Of a stretch of DNA of 14,415 bases, positions 1-9,562 are shown one piece after another. The notes below the pieces were generated by a model, which saw nothing but the letters and a program-made list of their open reading frames with translations, was not told the origin of the DNA and did no database searches. Source of the DNA: Hepatocystis sp. ex Piliocolobus tephrosceles. Its lineage: Eukaryota; Apicomplexa; Aconoidasida; Haemosporida; Plasmodiidae. Numbering within the stretch: position 1 is the stretch's first letter; each line of letters begins with the position of its first letter. The stretch lies in NCBI GenBank assembly GCA_902459845.2, contig CABPSV020000179.1, positions 10,001-24,415 of the forward strand. Reading direction: 5' to 3'. Both the position numbers and the translations under genes were made by a program.

Positions 1-2625
1 TGATAGGGGAGAGCATGAGAAATCATTTTCTTTGTTAAAACACTGCGTCCATTATGACATAAGGTAAAAAAATAAAAATATAAAAAAAGGAACATATATA
101 TGCATACTTTATGTTTATATATGCATACTTTATATTTATATATGCATACTTTATGTTTATATATGCATACTTTATGTTTATATGTGTTTGTGTGTGTTTA
201 CACCCGAAAACAAACCTAGTTGTGTATTTTTTTTTTTTTTTTTAGATGTCTTACGCTGAGCGGCGTTTTCTATTATTTGGGACTTGTGCCAGTAGATAGA
301 GATGTATGTAACGCACTGTACATATGGAAAGTTAGTGCAGATTACGGTAGTGCTGATGCACAGTTTTATTTAGGAGTTATGTATTCAAACTATTTTTCTT
401 TACCTAATATATATTCATATTTTTATAATGAAGAATCAGAAAATAGAAGTGTAAAGACAAGTAAAATAAAAAAAAAACTAATACTATACCGAATAATATG
501 TTTTTTAAATGCGAAATATTTAAAAAAGGAATTATTAATTAAGTTCGAAATAAATAAAAGAAAAGATAAAAAGGATAAGGCAAAAACATTTCGAAACATA
601 CCTATAATAACATTTACTAGTAATAATAAATTAATAATAAAAATAAAAAATATACGATATAATATTGAAGAATTAGAAGAATATTTTAATAAATTAAATA
701 ATTTTCCTATGAAAAATTATTATGAATTAGATAAAAATAAGAATGAACATATATATTACCGATTAAATCATAGTCTTAGTTTATTATATTTTTATAGTAG
801 TAGTTTAGCAAATCATCCTGGTGGTAATTTGGCAATGGGTATAAGATATATGCATGGATATGGAGTAGAACAAAATTGTGAAACAGCTTGTAGATATTAT
901 TTTAAAATAACAAATGAAACACTTAATATGAATAAAAAAACAGAATTTGAAATTATAAATATTATAAAATTTAATATGCCTTATTTTGATGGTTATACTA
1001 CAAATAATAAAAAAATAAATAATATAGAAATTTTTTTAGAAACATCTTTAAATGAAAATCATAGAATTTTGACAATGATAGCTCGCCGTTATTTAATAGG
1101 ACTACATGGAGTAGAAAAAAATTATAAAAAAGCACATGAATATCTGTTAAAGTCAGCTAAATATAACAATTCGGAATCTATTTCTTTATTAGGTTATATT
1201 TATTTATTAGGTTTAGGTGTAAAAAAAGATTATACTAAAGCTACAGAATATTTTATACGAGGTAATAAATTAAATGATTCATTAAGTCATAATGGATTAG
1301 GTTATATGCATTTTTTAGGTTTAGGTAAATTTAAAAAAAATCCATATTTAGCTTTTTATTACTTTGAATTAGCAGCAAAAAATAATTTATCTGCAGCACA
1401 ATTAAATTTAGCTTGTTTATATTTAACTGGAGTTGGTGTTACTCAATCATATCAAACAGCATTTTTTTGGTTATACAAATCATTAAATAATGGAAATTTA
1501 TTAGCAGCTTATGTATTAGGATATATGCATTATAATGGTATTATTACAACTCGAAATTGTAAAATAGCTTTATCACTATTGTCGAAAGTAGTGGAAAATA
1601 ATTTATTTGTTATTAATACAACAAATAAAATTATTAAATATACAGAAAAAGGAAGAAATGCAGAAGCTCAATTTTTAATGGTATTATTAGCTGAAACAGG
1701 AAATGTACAATCACAAATTAGTTTATCAAAACAAATGCATAATCATAATTTTTTTTTTTTTTTACCAATTAATAATAAATCAAAAAAAATATATGCTAGT
1801 AGATATCTAGCTATGGCATCAGAAAACAATGATCTTCAATCATTATATACTCTCGGTGATTATGCATATAATGGATATGGTTTAAATGTTACTGTTGTAC
1901 CACAAAATAATCTTCCTATTAACTATCAGTATGATATAAATAATAGTGAATACTTATTTAAAAAAAAGGGTATTGACAAACGCAGTACTTTTTCAAAAAT
2001 AGTCAGTTCGAGTGTTGATGGAGACGGTTCTTTAAATAATACATCCAACTTAATAAGCAACAATAATAACAGTAGTCACAAATCTGGTGTAACTAACGAA
2101 TTTGGTGCAACTAACAATTTCGGTGCAACTAACAATTTCGGTGCAACTAACAATTTCGGTGCAACTAACAAACCTGATTCCAAAAACCTTTTTATAAAGA
2201 ATAAAGAAAACACTTTAGTAAACACAGATAAAACAATATCTACCGATTTTATTGATGAAGAAGGTATGATATTTAATAATATATGGAAATTTAATTATAG
2301 TTTTAAATTTATTTTTAATGAAGTTGATTATCAGTTAGCTTATCATCATTATAAAGGTATTATATCTAATTACCCTAATAATTTGCATGTTATTCAAATA
2401 ATTGCAAAAGCTTGCTATCAATTAGGTTTAATGTATTATTATGGTATCGGTGTGTCGAAAAACATACGAAAGGCCTTGATTTATTTTAACACAGCAATTA
2501 AAGTATATCCATCGTATAAAGTGCCTTCTGTTCTGTTTGTTTTATATATTAAATTTCATAAATACCTATTCTTTTTTAAAACGGAAGTAAAAAAAATGAA
2601 AAATTTCTTTTCTTTTTTATCATAA
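1..2625 (+). CDS. HRD3: Sel1-repeat protein, HRD3/SEL1L-like ERAD component (5' partial)
   Basis: Two exons are visible: 1..63 (first complete codon at base 2) and 246..2625. They are joined by an AAG|GTAAAA donor and a TTTTAG acceptor; codon AGA spans the junction. The fragment has 813 codons and its true start lies upstream. At least eight Sel1-type repeats can be read (consensus A..LG..Y..G.GV..D...A..Y), at about 247-396, 813-920, 1054-1170, 1171-1278, 1279-1386, 1387-1497, 1498-1602 and 2410-2510. Two charged or Asn-rich inserts, about 397-810 and 1880-2275, split the array. The last segment (2515-2560), beginning KVPSVLFVLYIKFHKYLFFF, resembles the region after the last repeat of SEL1L, which is why I prefer HRD3 to a generic Sel1 protein. 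HRD3/SEL1L scaffolds the HRD1 ubiquitin ligase on the ER lumenal side. Unlike SEL1L, no clear C-terminal membrane anchor precedes the stop. Sel1-repeat coding is near certain; HRD3 orthology is an inference. Confidence 0.8.
64..245 (+). other. Intron of the Sel1-repeat gene
   Basis: A GTAAAA donor lies at 64 and a T18-TTAG-type acceptor ends at 245. Splicing restores one frame in which ...SLLKHCVHYDIR joins CLTLSGVFYYLGL, a natural continuation of a Sel1 repeat. Apparent coding upstream of 246 (poly-Phe from the T run) is intron read-through. Confidence 0.85.
95..178. repeat. 21-bp tandem repeat, 4 copies, inside intron
   Basis: There are four near-identical 21-bp units of the form TATATATGCATACTTTATGTT (95-115, 116-136, 137-157, 158-178). 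The second differs by one base (TATATT for TATGTT). Each contains the palindrome ATGCAT. Confidence 0.9.
2086..2171 (+). repeat. 18-bp in-frame minisatellite encoding GATNNF
   Basis: There are four full 18-bp units plus a partial one (GGTGCAACTAACAATTTC), encoding Gly-Ala-Thr-Asn-Asn-Phe. It lies inside the second low-complexity insert of the Sel1-repeat protein. The first unit is diverged (GVTNEF); the others are nearly identical, which suggests recent expansion. Confidence 0.9.
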
Positions 2626-2703
2626 ATTAAATGAAAGCCAATTGTTAGTGGATTGTTAACTAACGTGTAATGCTAAATTTTGCTAATATTACCAAATTTT
2701 ATG

Positions 2704-2706
<3 letters not shown>

Positions 2707-2743
<37 letters not shown>
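2707..2743. repeat. Poly(dA:dT) run, 37 T
   Basis: An uninterrupted run of 37 T lies 82 nt past the Sel1-repeat gene stop codon, probably in or just past the 3' UTR. Confidence 0.95.
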
Positions 2744-2749
<6 letters not shown>

Positions 2750-3324
2750 ATTTTAATTTTATTTGTTTTATATCGTTTTAATCTTTTTCTTTTGTGTGGA
2801 CTTATAGCTAGTATTTGTAATGTGTTAACAATGGATTTTTCTTTTAATCTCATTTCAAATTTTTTAACTTAAACAAGAAAAAAAAAAAAAAAAATAAATA
2901 AATAAATAAAAAAAAAAGTATATATGTATATATTTACAGAGGGAGAAACGTAGATAGGGTGTGGGGATATATACATACACACATTTACATTGGTGTGCCA
3001 TATGTGTTAAAAAAAAAAAAAAAAAGAAAAACATTAAGCTAATCGTTATATAATTTATAATGATTTTTGTAATGATTTTTGTAATGATTTATGTTTCAAA
3101 ATATATGAAAAATTGTATATAAACATGTACATGATAAAAATATACATTTTTTTTTTTTGTTTTATTTTTAAATAAATAGTATATGGCATTATCGAATTAG
3201 GAATGAGTTGCTTAATACGAAAATGCATTTATTTTTTTTTTCATATACTCCGAATATGGTTTTTATTTTACTATTTAATTTCATTTTTTTTCCTATTTTT
3301 AAAATAAAATAGATAAAATCTTTA

Positions 3325-3471
3325 ATGCGGAATTTAAAAAAATATAAAAATAATAATGTTAAAAATAATAATGTTAAAAATAATAATGTTAAAAATAATA
3401 ATGTTAAAAATAATAATAATGTTAAAAATAATAATGTTGAAAATAAAAAAAAAAAGAGCATTGCGTATTAG
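3325..3471 (+). CDS. Possible small ORF or exon with (KNNNV)n repeat
   Basis: ATG at 3325 opens 48 codons ending with TAG at 3469-3471. The product begins MRNLKKYK, continues with six K-N-N-N-V type units and ends ENKKKKSIAY. The only indel in the array adds one AAT codon and keeps frame. The frame can be extended upstream through a plausible intron (GT at 3259, AAATAG ending 3312, 54 bp) to codons from 3180, which themselves follow an AAATAG acceptor-like site ending at 3179. I do not recognise the product. It may be a late exon of the upstream gene, a separate short gene, or only intergenic minisatellite. Confidence 0.2.
   Translation: MRNLKKYKNNNVKNNNVKNNNVKNNNVKNNNNVKNNNVENKKKKSIAY
3346..3438. 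repeat. 15-bp minisatellite (AAAAATAATAATGTT), 6 copies
   Basis: Six units of 15 bp; one has an extra AAT (18 bp), and the last unit is followed by GAA instead of AAA. The period is a whole number of codons. On the opposite strand it creates a spurious Leu-Thr-Leu-Leu-Phe ORF. Confidence 0.9.
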
Positions 3472-3747
3472 GATCTGTACATGTGCTTATCCTTAAGTTT
3501 TTTTTTATTTTTTTTTTTTGTTAGTTCTTTTGTGCAATTTATTTTTTATTTGTATAGAATAGTTGTAGATAGCACCACTTGAAACTTTGTCTTGAAAATT
3601 CATTAAAGTTAATTTTTTAAATTAAAATTATATCCCTTGCATTACACTCACATACTTTTATATATTTCTGTTGCTCACCAGTTTGTGTGCTTTAATTATT
3701 CATATTACATGGATGAAACATACAAATGATAAGTAAAACGGATATAA

Positions 3748-3782
<35 letters not shown>

Positions 3783-3980
3783 CACACATTTACAAGTGTT
3801 TTAATTTTTGTATATACTCGTTTTAAGCCTATTCATAAAAGAGTTGTATATATAAACATTGTGTATTACTGATTAAATAATATACATTAAACGTTTTTGT
3901 GCACTTGTACATGTAAATTATAAACATATGTATATTTATACAATATTTGCATTTGCATGAAATTTCATACTACCAAAAAA

Positions 3981-4002
3981 AGCAGCCTTGTTGCAGCAGG
4001 CT
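3981..4002. other. Small GC-rich inverted repeat
   Basis: AGCCT at 3984-3988 pairs with AGGCT at 3998-4002 around a 9-nt loop. GCAGC is also directly repeated within it. It stands out only because its surroundings are almost pure A+T. No tRNA or other RNA fold was found around it. Confidence 0.4.
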
Positions 4003-4017
4003 ATAAAAAGACATTTA

Positions 4018-4072
4018 AAAAAAAAAAACTATAAAAAAAAAACTATAAAAAAAAAACTATAAAAAAAAAAAA
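4018..4072. repeat. 13-bp A-rich tandem repeat
   Basis: Units of the form CTATAAAAAAAAA (about three copies, variable A length) form a simple intergenic satellite. Confidence 0.7.
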
Positions 4073-4661
4073 TAAAAAATTAAAAAAAAATTAAATTAAG
4101 TAACAAAACGTGACGAAACTATAAGCCAAAAAAAAAAAATATAAAAAAAGTGTGTAAACAAAATATATAAACAAAGTATGTAAACAAAAAATATTCAAAA
4201 TATGTAAAAAAAATATAATCAAAATATGTAAAAAAAAAAAATATAAACAAAAAATATATAAAAAAAATATAAATAGTAAATAAAATATAAATAGCAAATA
4301 AAATATAAGAAAATAAACAAATAAATTACCAAGCAAGTTGCCTAATAAACAAATAAATGGCAAAATAGATAAGTGATGAGCAGAAACCATTTTTTTTGTT
4401 TATATACGAAATATATATATATATATATATACATACACGTATGTAGGAATGCATCGGTTAATTACGTTACAACAAAAACAGAAATAATTAAGAATAAACA
4501 AAAGTAACTCAAAAAAGATAACATATAGAAAGAAAAACATAGCATTTACAAACTTAATCAAACTAGTTAGCTTAGTAAGTTTGACCAAACAAACACAAGC
4601 CTTAAATGTAAACCAAGTTAACAATAAACGGAAAAAAAACAAAAAAAAAAAAAAAAAAAAG

Positions 4662-4715
4662 GTCACAGTTTAAAAAAAAGTCATAGTTTAAAAAAATGTC
4701 ACAGTTTAAAAGAAG
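4662..4715. repeat. 18-bp repeat, 3 copies
   Basis: There are three diverged units beginning GTCACAGTTTAAA or GTCATAGTTTAAA at 4662, 4680 and 4698. They are intergenic and of unknown role. Confidence 0.75.
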
Positions 4716-5009
4716 TGAAGACTAATTAAAAAAGCCCCTAACACATTAACTTATTTTGTTATTATATAAAATAATCCAATGAGTTGTTACAAATTATGAT
4801 TGAACCGATTAACTAACTAGCTGATGCAAAAAAAAAAAAAAAAAAAATCCATAACAAACTAAATTATTAATTTGCTTTTATAACATTTATCATTATTATA
4901 GCATTAGTAGCAGCCTTAATGTTTACTGTTACTAATTACACATGCCGCTAATTATATATATATATATATATACATATATATGTACTTATATTTTTTTAAT
5001 TTTTTTTCT

Positions 5010-5011
<2 letters not shown>

Positions 5012-5085
<74 letters not shown>
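5012..5085. repeat. Poly(dA:dT) run, 74 T
   Basis: There are 74 consecutive T residues ending 15 nt before the HPC2-like start codon. Poly(dA:dT) disfavours nucleosomes, so this may sit at the promoter or 5' UTR. The exact length should be treated cautiously because sequencing of such a run is error-prone. Confidence 0.9.
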
Positions 5086-5087
<2 letters not shown>

Positions 5088-5088
<1 letters not shown>

Positions 5089-5096
5089 TGATGTAA
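5088..5096 (+). promoter_or_regulatory. Two-codon upstream ORF (ATG ATG TAA)
   Basis: Adjacent ATG codons at 5088 and 5091 run straight into TAA at 5094-5096. The main ATG follows at 5101, only four nucleotides later. If the transcript starts upstream, ribosomes must skip or reinitiate past this minimal uORF. The main start has G at +4 and A at -3 (context ATAAATGG), better than the two upstream ATGs. Confidence 0.45.
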
Positions 5097-5100
5097 ATAA

Positions 5101-8100
5101 ATGGATACTGTCGAAAATAATAACATCAATCAAGAAAAAAATGATATTTATGTAAAAAAAAATATAAAGAATAAAAAGGTAGATCAATTTCAAATAAACA
5201 GTGAAAAAAAAGTTTGTTTGAACAGTCTACATAACATAGAAAATAGAGATGAGCAAAATAACTGTGAAAAAAATAATTGTGAGCAAAATTCTGCAGATAT
5301 GTATGATGTAGATTTAAAAAAAAATGAAAAAACTATGAGTAATAGTGCCCGTTGTAATAATAAATTGATACAAAAGAAAAAAAAAAATCTTGATAATAAA
5401 AGTAGTTATGAAACAGAAGAAGATAATGTATTAAATGATGACACAAATTTATCAGATGATGATGATGAAGAGGAATATAGTGTTACAGAAAAAGATTTAA
5501 TATTACAAAGATTTAAAAATGGGACTAATATATATGTAGATCTTAGTAACATTGACAGTAAGGAAGGAGGGGGATGTTTGATAGTTGATTTTTACTCTGA
5601 ATGTTTAAATAAATACAAAAATGAGTGTAATTTTATATATTACCAAAATTATAACAATAATAACAGTTATGAAAACTGTAACAATAATAATGATCGTAAC
5701 AATAATATTGACAATAGTCCTAATAAAAATGGATACACTATCAACAATCCTAATAATGTAATTGCTAATGAAAATGTAAGTACATCGAATTTGCAACAAA
5801 GTGATAATGTAGCACGTGATGGTACGAACATCCCAAACATTCCGAACAATTTAAGTACTAGTGATAATAATGTCACTGGTACTGTAACTACTGGTACTGT
5901 AATTACTGGTAATGTAACTACCGGTACTGTAACTACTGACACTGTTACTACTGACAATGTTACTACTGACAATGTTAACACTGGCACTGTTAACACAGGC
6001 ACTGTTAACACAGGCACTGTTAACAGTAGCAATGATTATTTACACCGTAACAGCTGTAATAACATGTTAAACCTTTCTAATCCATATGATGATTATAAAA
6101 ATTTTAATTTTCAAAAAAAAAAACAAGAATCTTTAGACCCATTATTAAAATGTATAAACTCATTATCTGATCGAATAAATTTACAACATTTAGTAGGAGA
6201 TCCAACTAGCTATTTTAAAGTAGGTGGTGGTGATATGTTTTATGACATTAATGATCCATTTTTAGATGATGAAGAAATGTATAAAGAATTAAATAAAACA
6301 AAAAATGAAATTATTTTAACAAAACAAATAGAAGATGAATATAGTGTATGGAGTGCAGATATGTCTGATGATTATATAGACTTAGATCCTGATGACTTTA
6401 TTTCTTTTTATAGTTCAAAATGTAAATATGTTAATTTTAATGATAAAAATGGGAGTGATAATGGGAGTGATAATGGGAATGATAATGGGAGTGATAATGG
6501 GAGTGATAATGGGAGTGAAAATGGGAGTGGTAATGAAGACACATGGGACGAATCATATAAAAATAATAAAAAAAAAAAAAATTATGATCAATCGCAATTG
6601 CAATCGGATATGTATATGGAAAAAACAGAGAATAATAACAAAAACAACAAACTATCATTTGTTTATTCTAATAATAAACATTGTTTTGAAAACTATCCTT
6701 CTTATTCTAATGATTCTTCTTGTAGTGATTCTTCTTCTTCTTCTTCATCTTCCTATTGTGATTCTTGTATTAATTTTAAAAAAAGTATAACAAAACTAAG
6801 TGACCAATATAATAAAGATTTTTTTTTATATTCTAGTGGGGATGAGTTAGATATATCTTCAAGCGAAGATGAAAGTGGTAATGATGAAAACACAAATGAC
6901 GATGATGATGAATTAGAAGAAGAAATAATTTTTAATCCATTTGCATGGAAAAAATTTGAAAAACATATACCTTCAGAATATATAAGTTACTTAGAAACGT
7001 TAGAAAAAGAACTTGATGCATTACCAGTCGAAGTAAACATAAAAGATATACAATTAATTATAAAATCGAATATATATAAAATATTTGTACATGTAATGAA
7101 TAAACATAAAAACGTTTTAACTATTTTTGATAAAAAATTAGATGAATTTATTGAAATAGATGTAAAACAATTAAGATGGATTACAACCATATTAAACAAA
7201 ACATCAAACAGTTTTAATAATATAGATATATGTAGAATATGGTTTGAATATATATTTGAATATAACACTAAAGTGTTTATAAATTCAGAAAAAGAATTTA
7301 TTAATAAAATAAAATATTCCAAAGTTTTTGAAAAAAATAATAAAACTTATTTAAATAATATATTAAAAGATATAAAAAAATGGAAGTGTTATCATGAAAA
7401 AAAATGTCAATTAAATAAATGTAATAAAGAAATTAGTGATAATGGATGTTTAAGTGGTCATACCGGTAATAATCATCAAATCGATAAAGATTGTAACGGT
7501 ACACTTAGCAGTAATAATAACAAAAATAACAATAATAATAAAAATAACAATAATAACAATAATAACAATAATAAAAATAATAAAAACAGTAAAAATAATA
7601 ACAAAAATAATAACAAAAATAATAACAAAAATAATAACAAAAATAATAACAAAAATAATAATGCTGATCCGTGTCATAACAATGATAGTATTACGAACCA
7701 TGTACAAGGAATTAGTATAAAAAAAATTACAGATGAAATTACGAAAGAAAATAATGAAGATAATACGACGAACAAAGGGGATGTCAACCATACAAGTAAT
7801 AATAATAACAGTAGCAATAATAACAGTAGCAATAATAACAGTAGCAATAATAACAGTAGTAATAATAACAGTAGCAATAATAACAGTAGCAATAATAACA
7901 GTAGTAATAATAACAGTAGCAATAATAACAGTAGTAATAATAACAGTAGCAATAATAACAGTAGCAATAATAACAGTAGCAATAATAACAGTAGCAATAA
8001 TAGTAGTAATAATAATAATACAACAAACCCAAATGGAGAAACAAAAGAGAATAATAATTCTTTAGGAACATATCAAAAAGACAAATTAAATAATAATAAT

Positions 8101-9529
8101 AATAATTTAGTTAAATTTGAAAATTGTAATAAAGAGACACATGATGTTAATAGTGATGATAATGACAACAATGGAGAGCAAAGTGGTAACAACAGCGACA
8201 GTAACAACCATTTGGTTAATATAAAAAAAAATGAAAACAACAAAAATGAGAGCAATAAAAAGAACATAAGTAATTTAAGTACAGGGAAAAATAAAAGTAG
8301 TCAGAAAATAAAAAACGGAAATGAAAAATGTTCTAAAGTATTTAAACTAATAGATAAAGAAAAAAATAAAGATGAAAATGGTAAAAATAATGAAAATGGT
8401 ACAAATAAAGATTATAGTAAAAATAATGAAAATGGTAAAAATAATGAAAATGGTAAAAATAATGAAAATGGTAAAAATAATGAAAATGGTACAAATAAAG
8501 ATTATAGTAAAAATAATGAAAATGGTACAAATAAAGATTATAGTAAAAATAATGAAAATGGTAAAAATAATGAAAATGGTAAAAATAATGAAAATGGTAA
8601 AAATAATGAAAATGGTAAAAATAATGAAAATGGTAAAAATAATGAAAATAGTAAAAATAATGAAAATGGTTCAAATAAAATAAGTGATAATTGTGGTAAT
8701 TATGATTATGATGATAAAGTATTGGATAAATGTTTTAACTGTTTTTTGGATATTTCTAATGATATGTTAAATTATATTAAAATATATAATAAACAAAAAT
8801 ACTTACTAAAAGAAATGATGTATGCTGGTTTTGAAGCATTAGTTGAAAAACAGTTTAAGTATTTTTTAAAAATGCCATATGTAATTATATCAGAAATATT
8901 AACAAACTTATTTAATTTTAGATATAAAACAAATGTTGTTATTAATACTGAATATATTGAAGATATTATTTATTTTTATCAAAAAAAAAACAATTTTGAA
9001 ATTACATATGATAGAGGGAAGAATAAAAAAATTTATCTCTATGATACACACGAAATGAACAAATTGAATAATATATACTATAAAAATATGGATAATATAC
9101 GTAAAAATGAATTAATGACAATTAGTACTAATTATGGTCGTATATCCGGTTCTAGTGATAACAAAGGAGAAGAGAAAAATAAAACATCGAACAATAATCA
9201 TAACAAAACCAAGTTTAATAATAATACTTATGATGTAAAAATGCATAAAGATAAGCGTATTGATAATATACCTGATTTAAAAGAAAGTGTTTTAATAAAC
9301 AATGGATGTGTTAATGGTTTTAACACTAACAAGAATCGTATTTACGGAAACAGTAACATTAATAATGAAAAAACGAACAACCTTAACAATATTAGCAATA
9401 CTGGCAATACAGATAACCCTAAAAATACTAGTGTTAACAATACTAGTGTTAACAATACAATGAGGAAAGGGAATAATAGCGAAGCTTCTAATTTAAAAAA
9501 AAAAAAAAATAATAATAATAATAATTACA

Positions 9530-9562
<33 letters not shown>

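Larger units (their letters stand above)
2626..5100. other. Intergenic interval between Sel1-repeat gene and HPC2-like gene
   Basis: This 2.5-kb interval has no convincing long gene. It should hold the 3' UTR of the upstream gene and the promoter and 5' UTR of the downstream one. Contents include a T37 run (2707-2743), a G-rich patch (2939-2967), a small ORF with a pentapeptide repeat (3325-3471), (AT)n tracts near 3749-3777, 4410-4430 and 4954-4980, an A-rich 13-bp repeat near 4018-4072, a degenerate A-rich region (4130-4320), an 18-bp triplicate (4662-4715) and a T74 run (5012-5085). Open frames on the minus strand here are read-through of A-rich sequence. Confidence 0.8.

Noticed and set aside
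220..245. Apparent start of the Sel1 gene at 220 with a poly-Phe N-terminus
   Set aside because: It begins with TTG and reads through the acceptor T run. The exon starts at 246 and joins 1-63 in frame.
3189..3461. Minus-strand 90-codon ORF rich in Leu-Phe-Thr
   Set aside because: It is the reverse reading of the 15-bp AAT/GTT array and T runs; no coding character outside the repeat.
4091..4666. Two minus-strand hydrophobic ORFs (4091-4390 and 4400-4666)
   Set aside because: Their composition is just A-rich intergenic DNA read backwards (Phe/Leu/Ile/Tyr); no motifs or splice support.
6392..6790. Overlapping plus and minus ORFs around the GSDN array (MGVIMGVI- and HYHS-type)
   Set aside because: Out-of-frame translations of a 12-bp repeat inside a certain coding region.
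7674..8071. Minus-strand poly-Leu and Cys-Tyr ORFs and a plus-frame Ile-Thr-Val ORF
   Set aside because: All are alternate frames of the NNNSS array in the HPC2-like gene.
8342..8683. His-Tyr-Phe and Lys-Met-Val repeat ORFs
   Set aside because: Shadows of the GKNNEN array.
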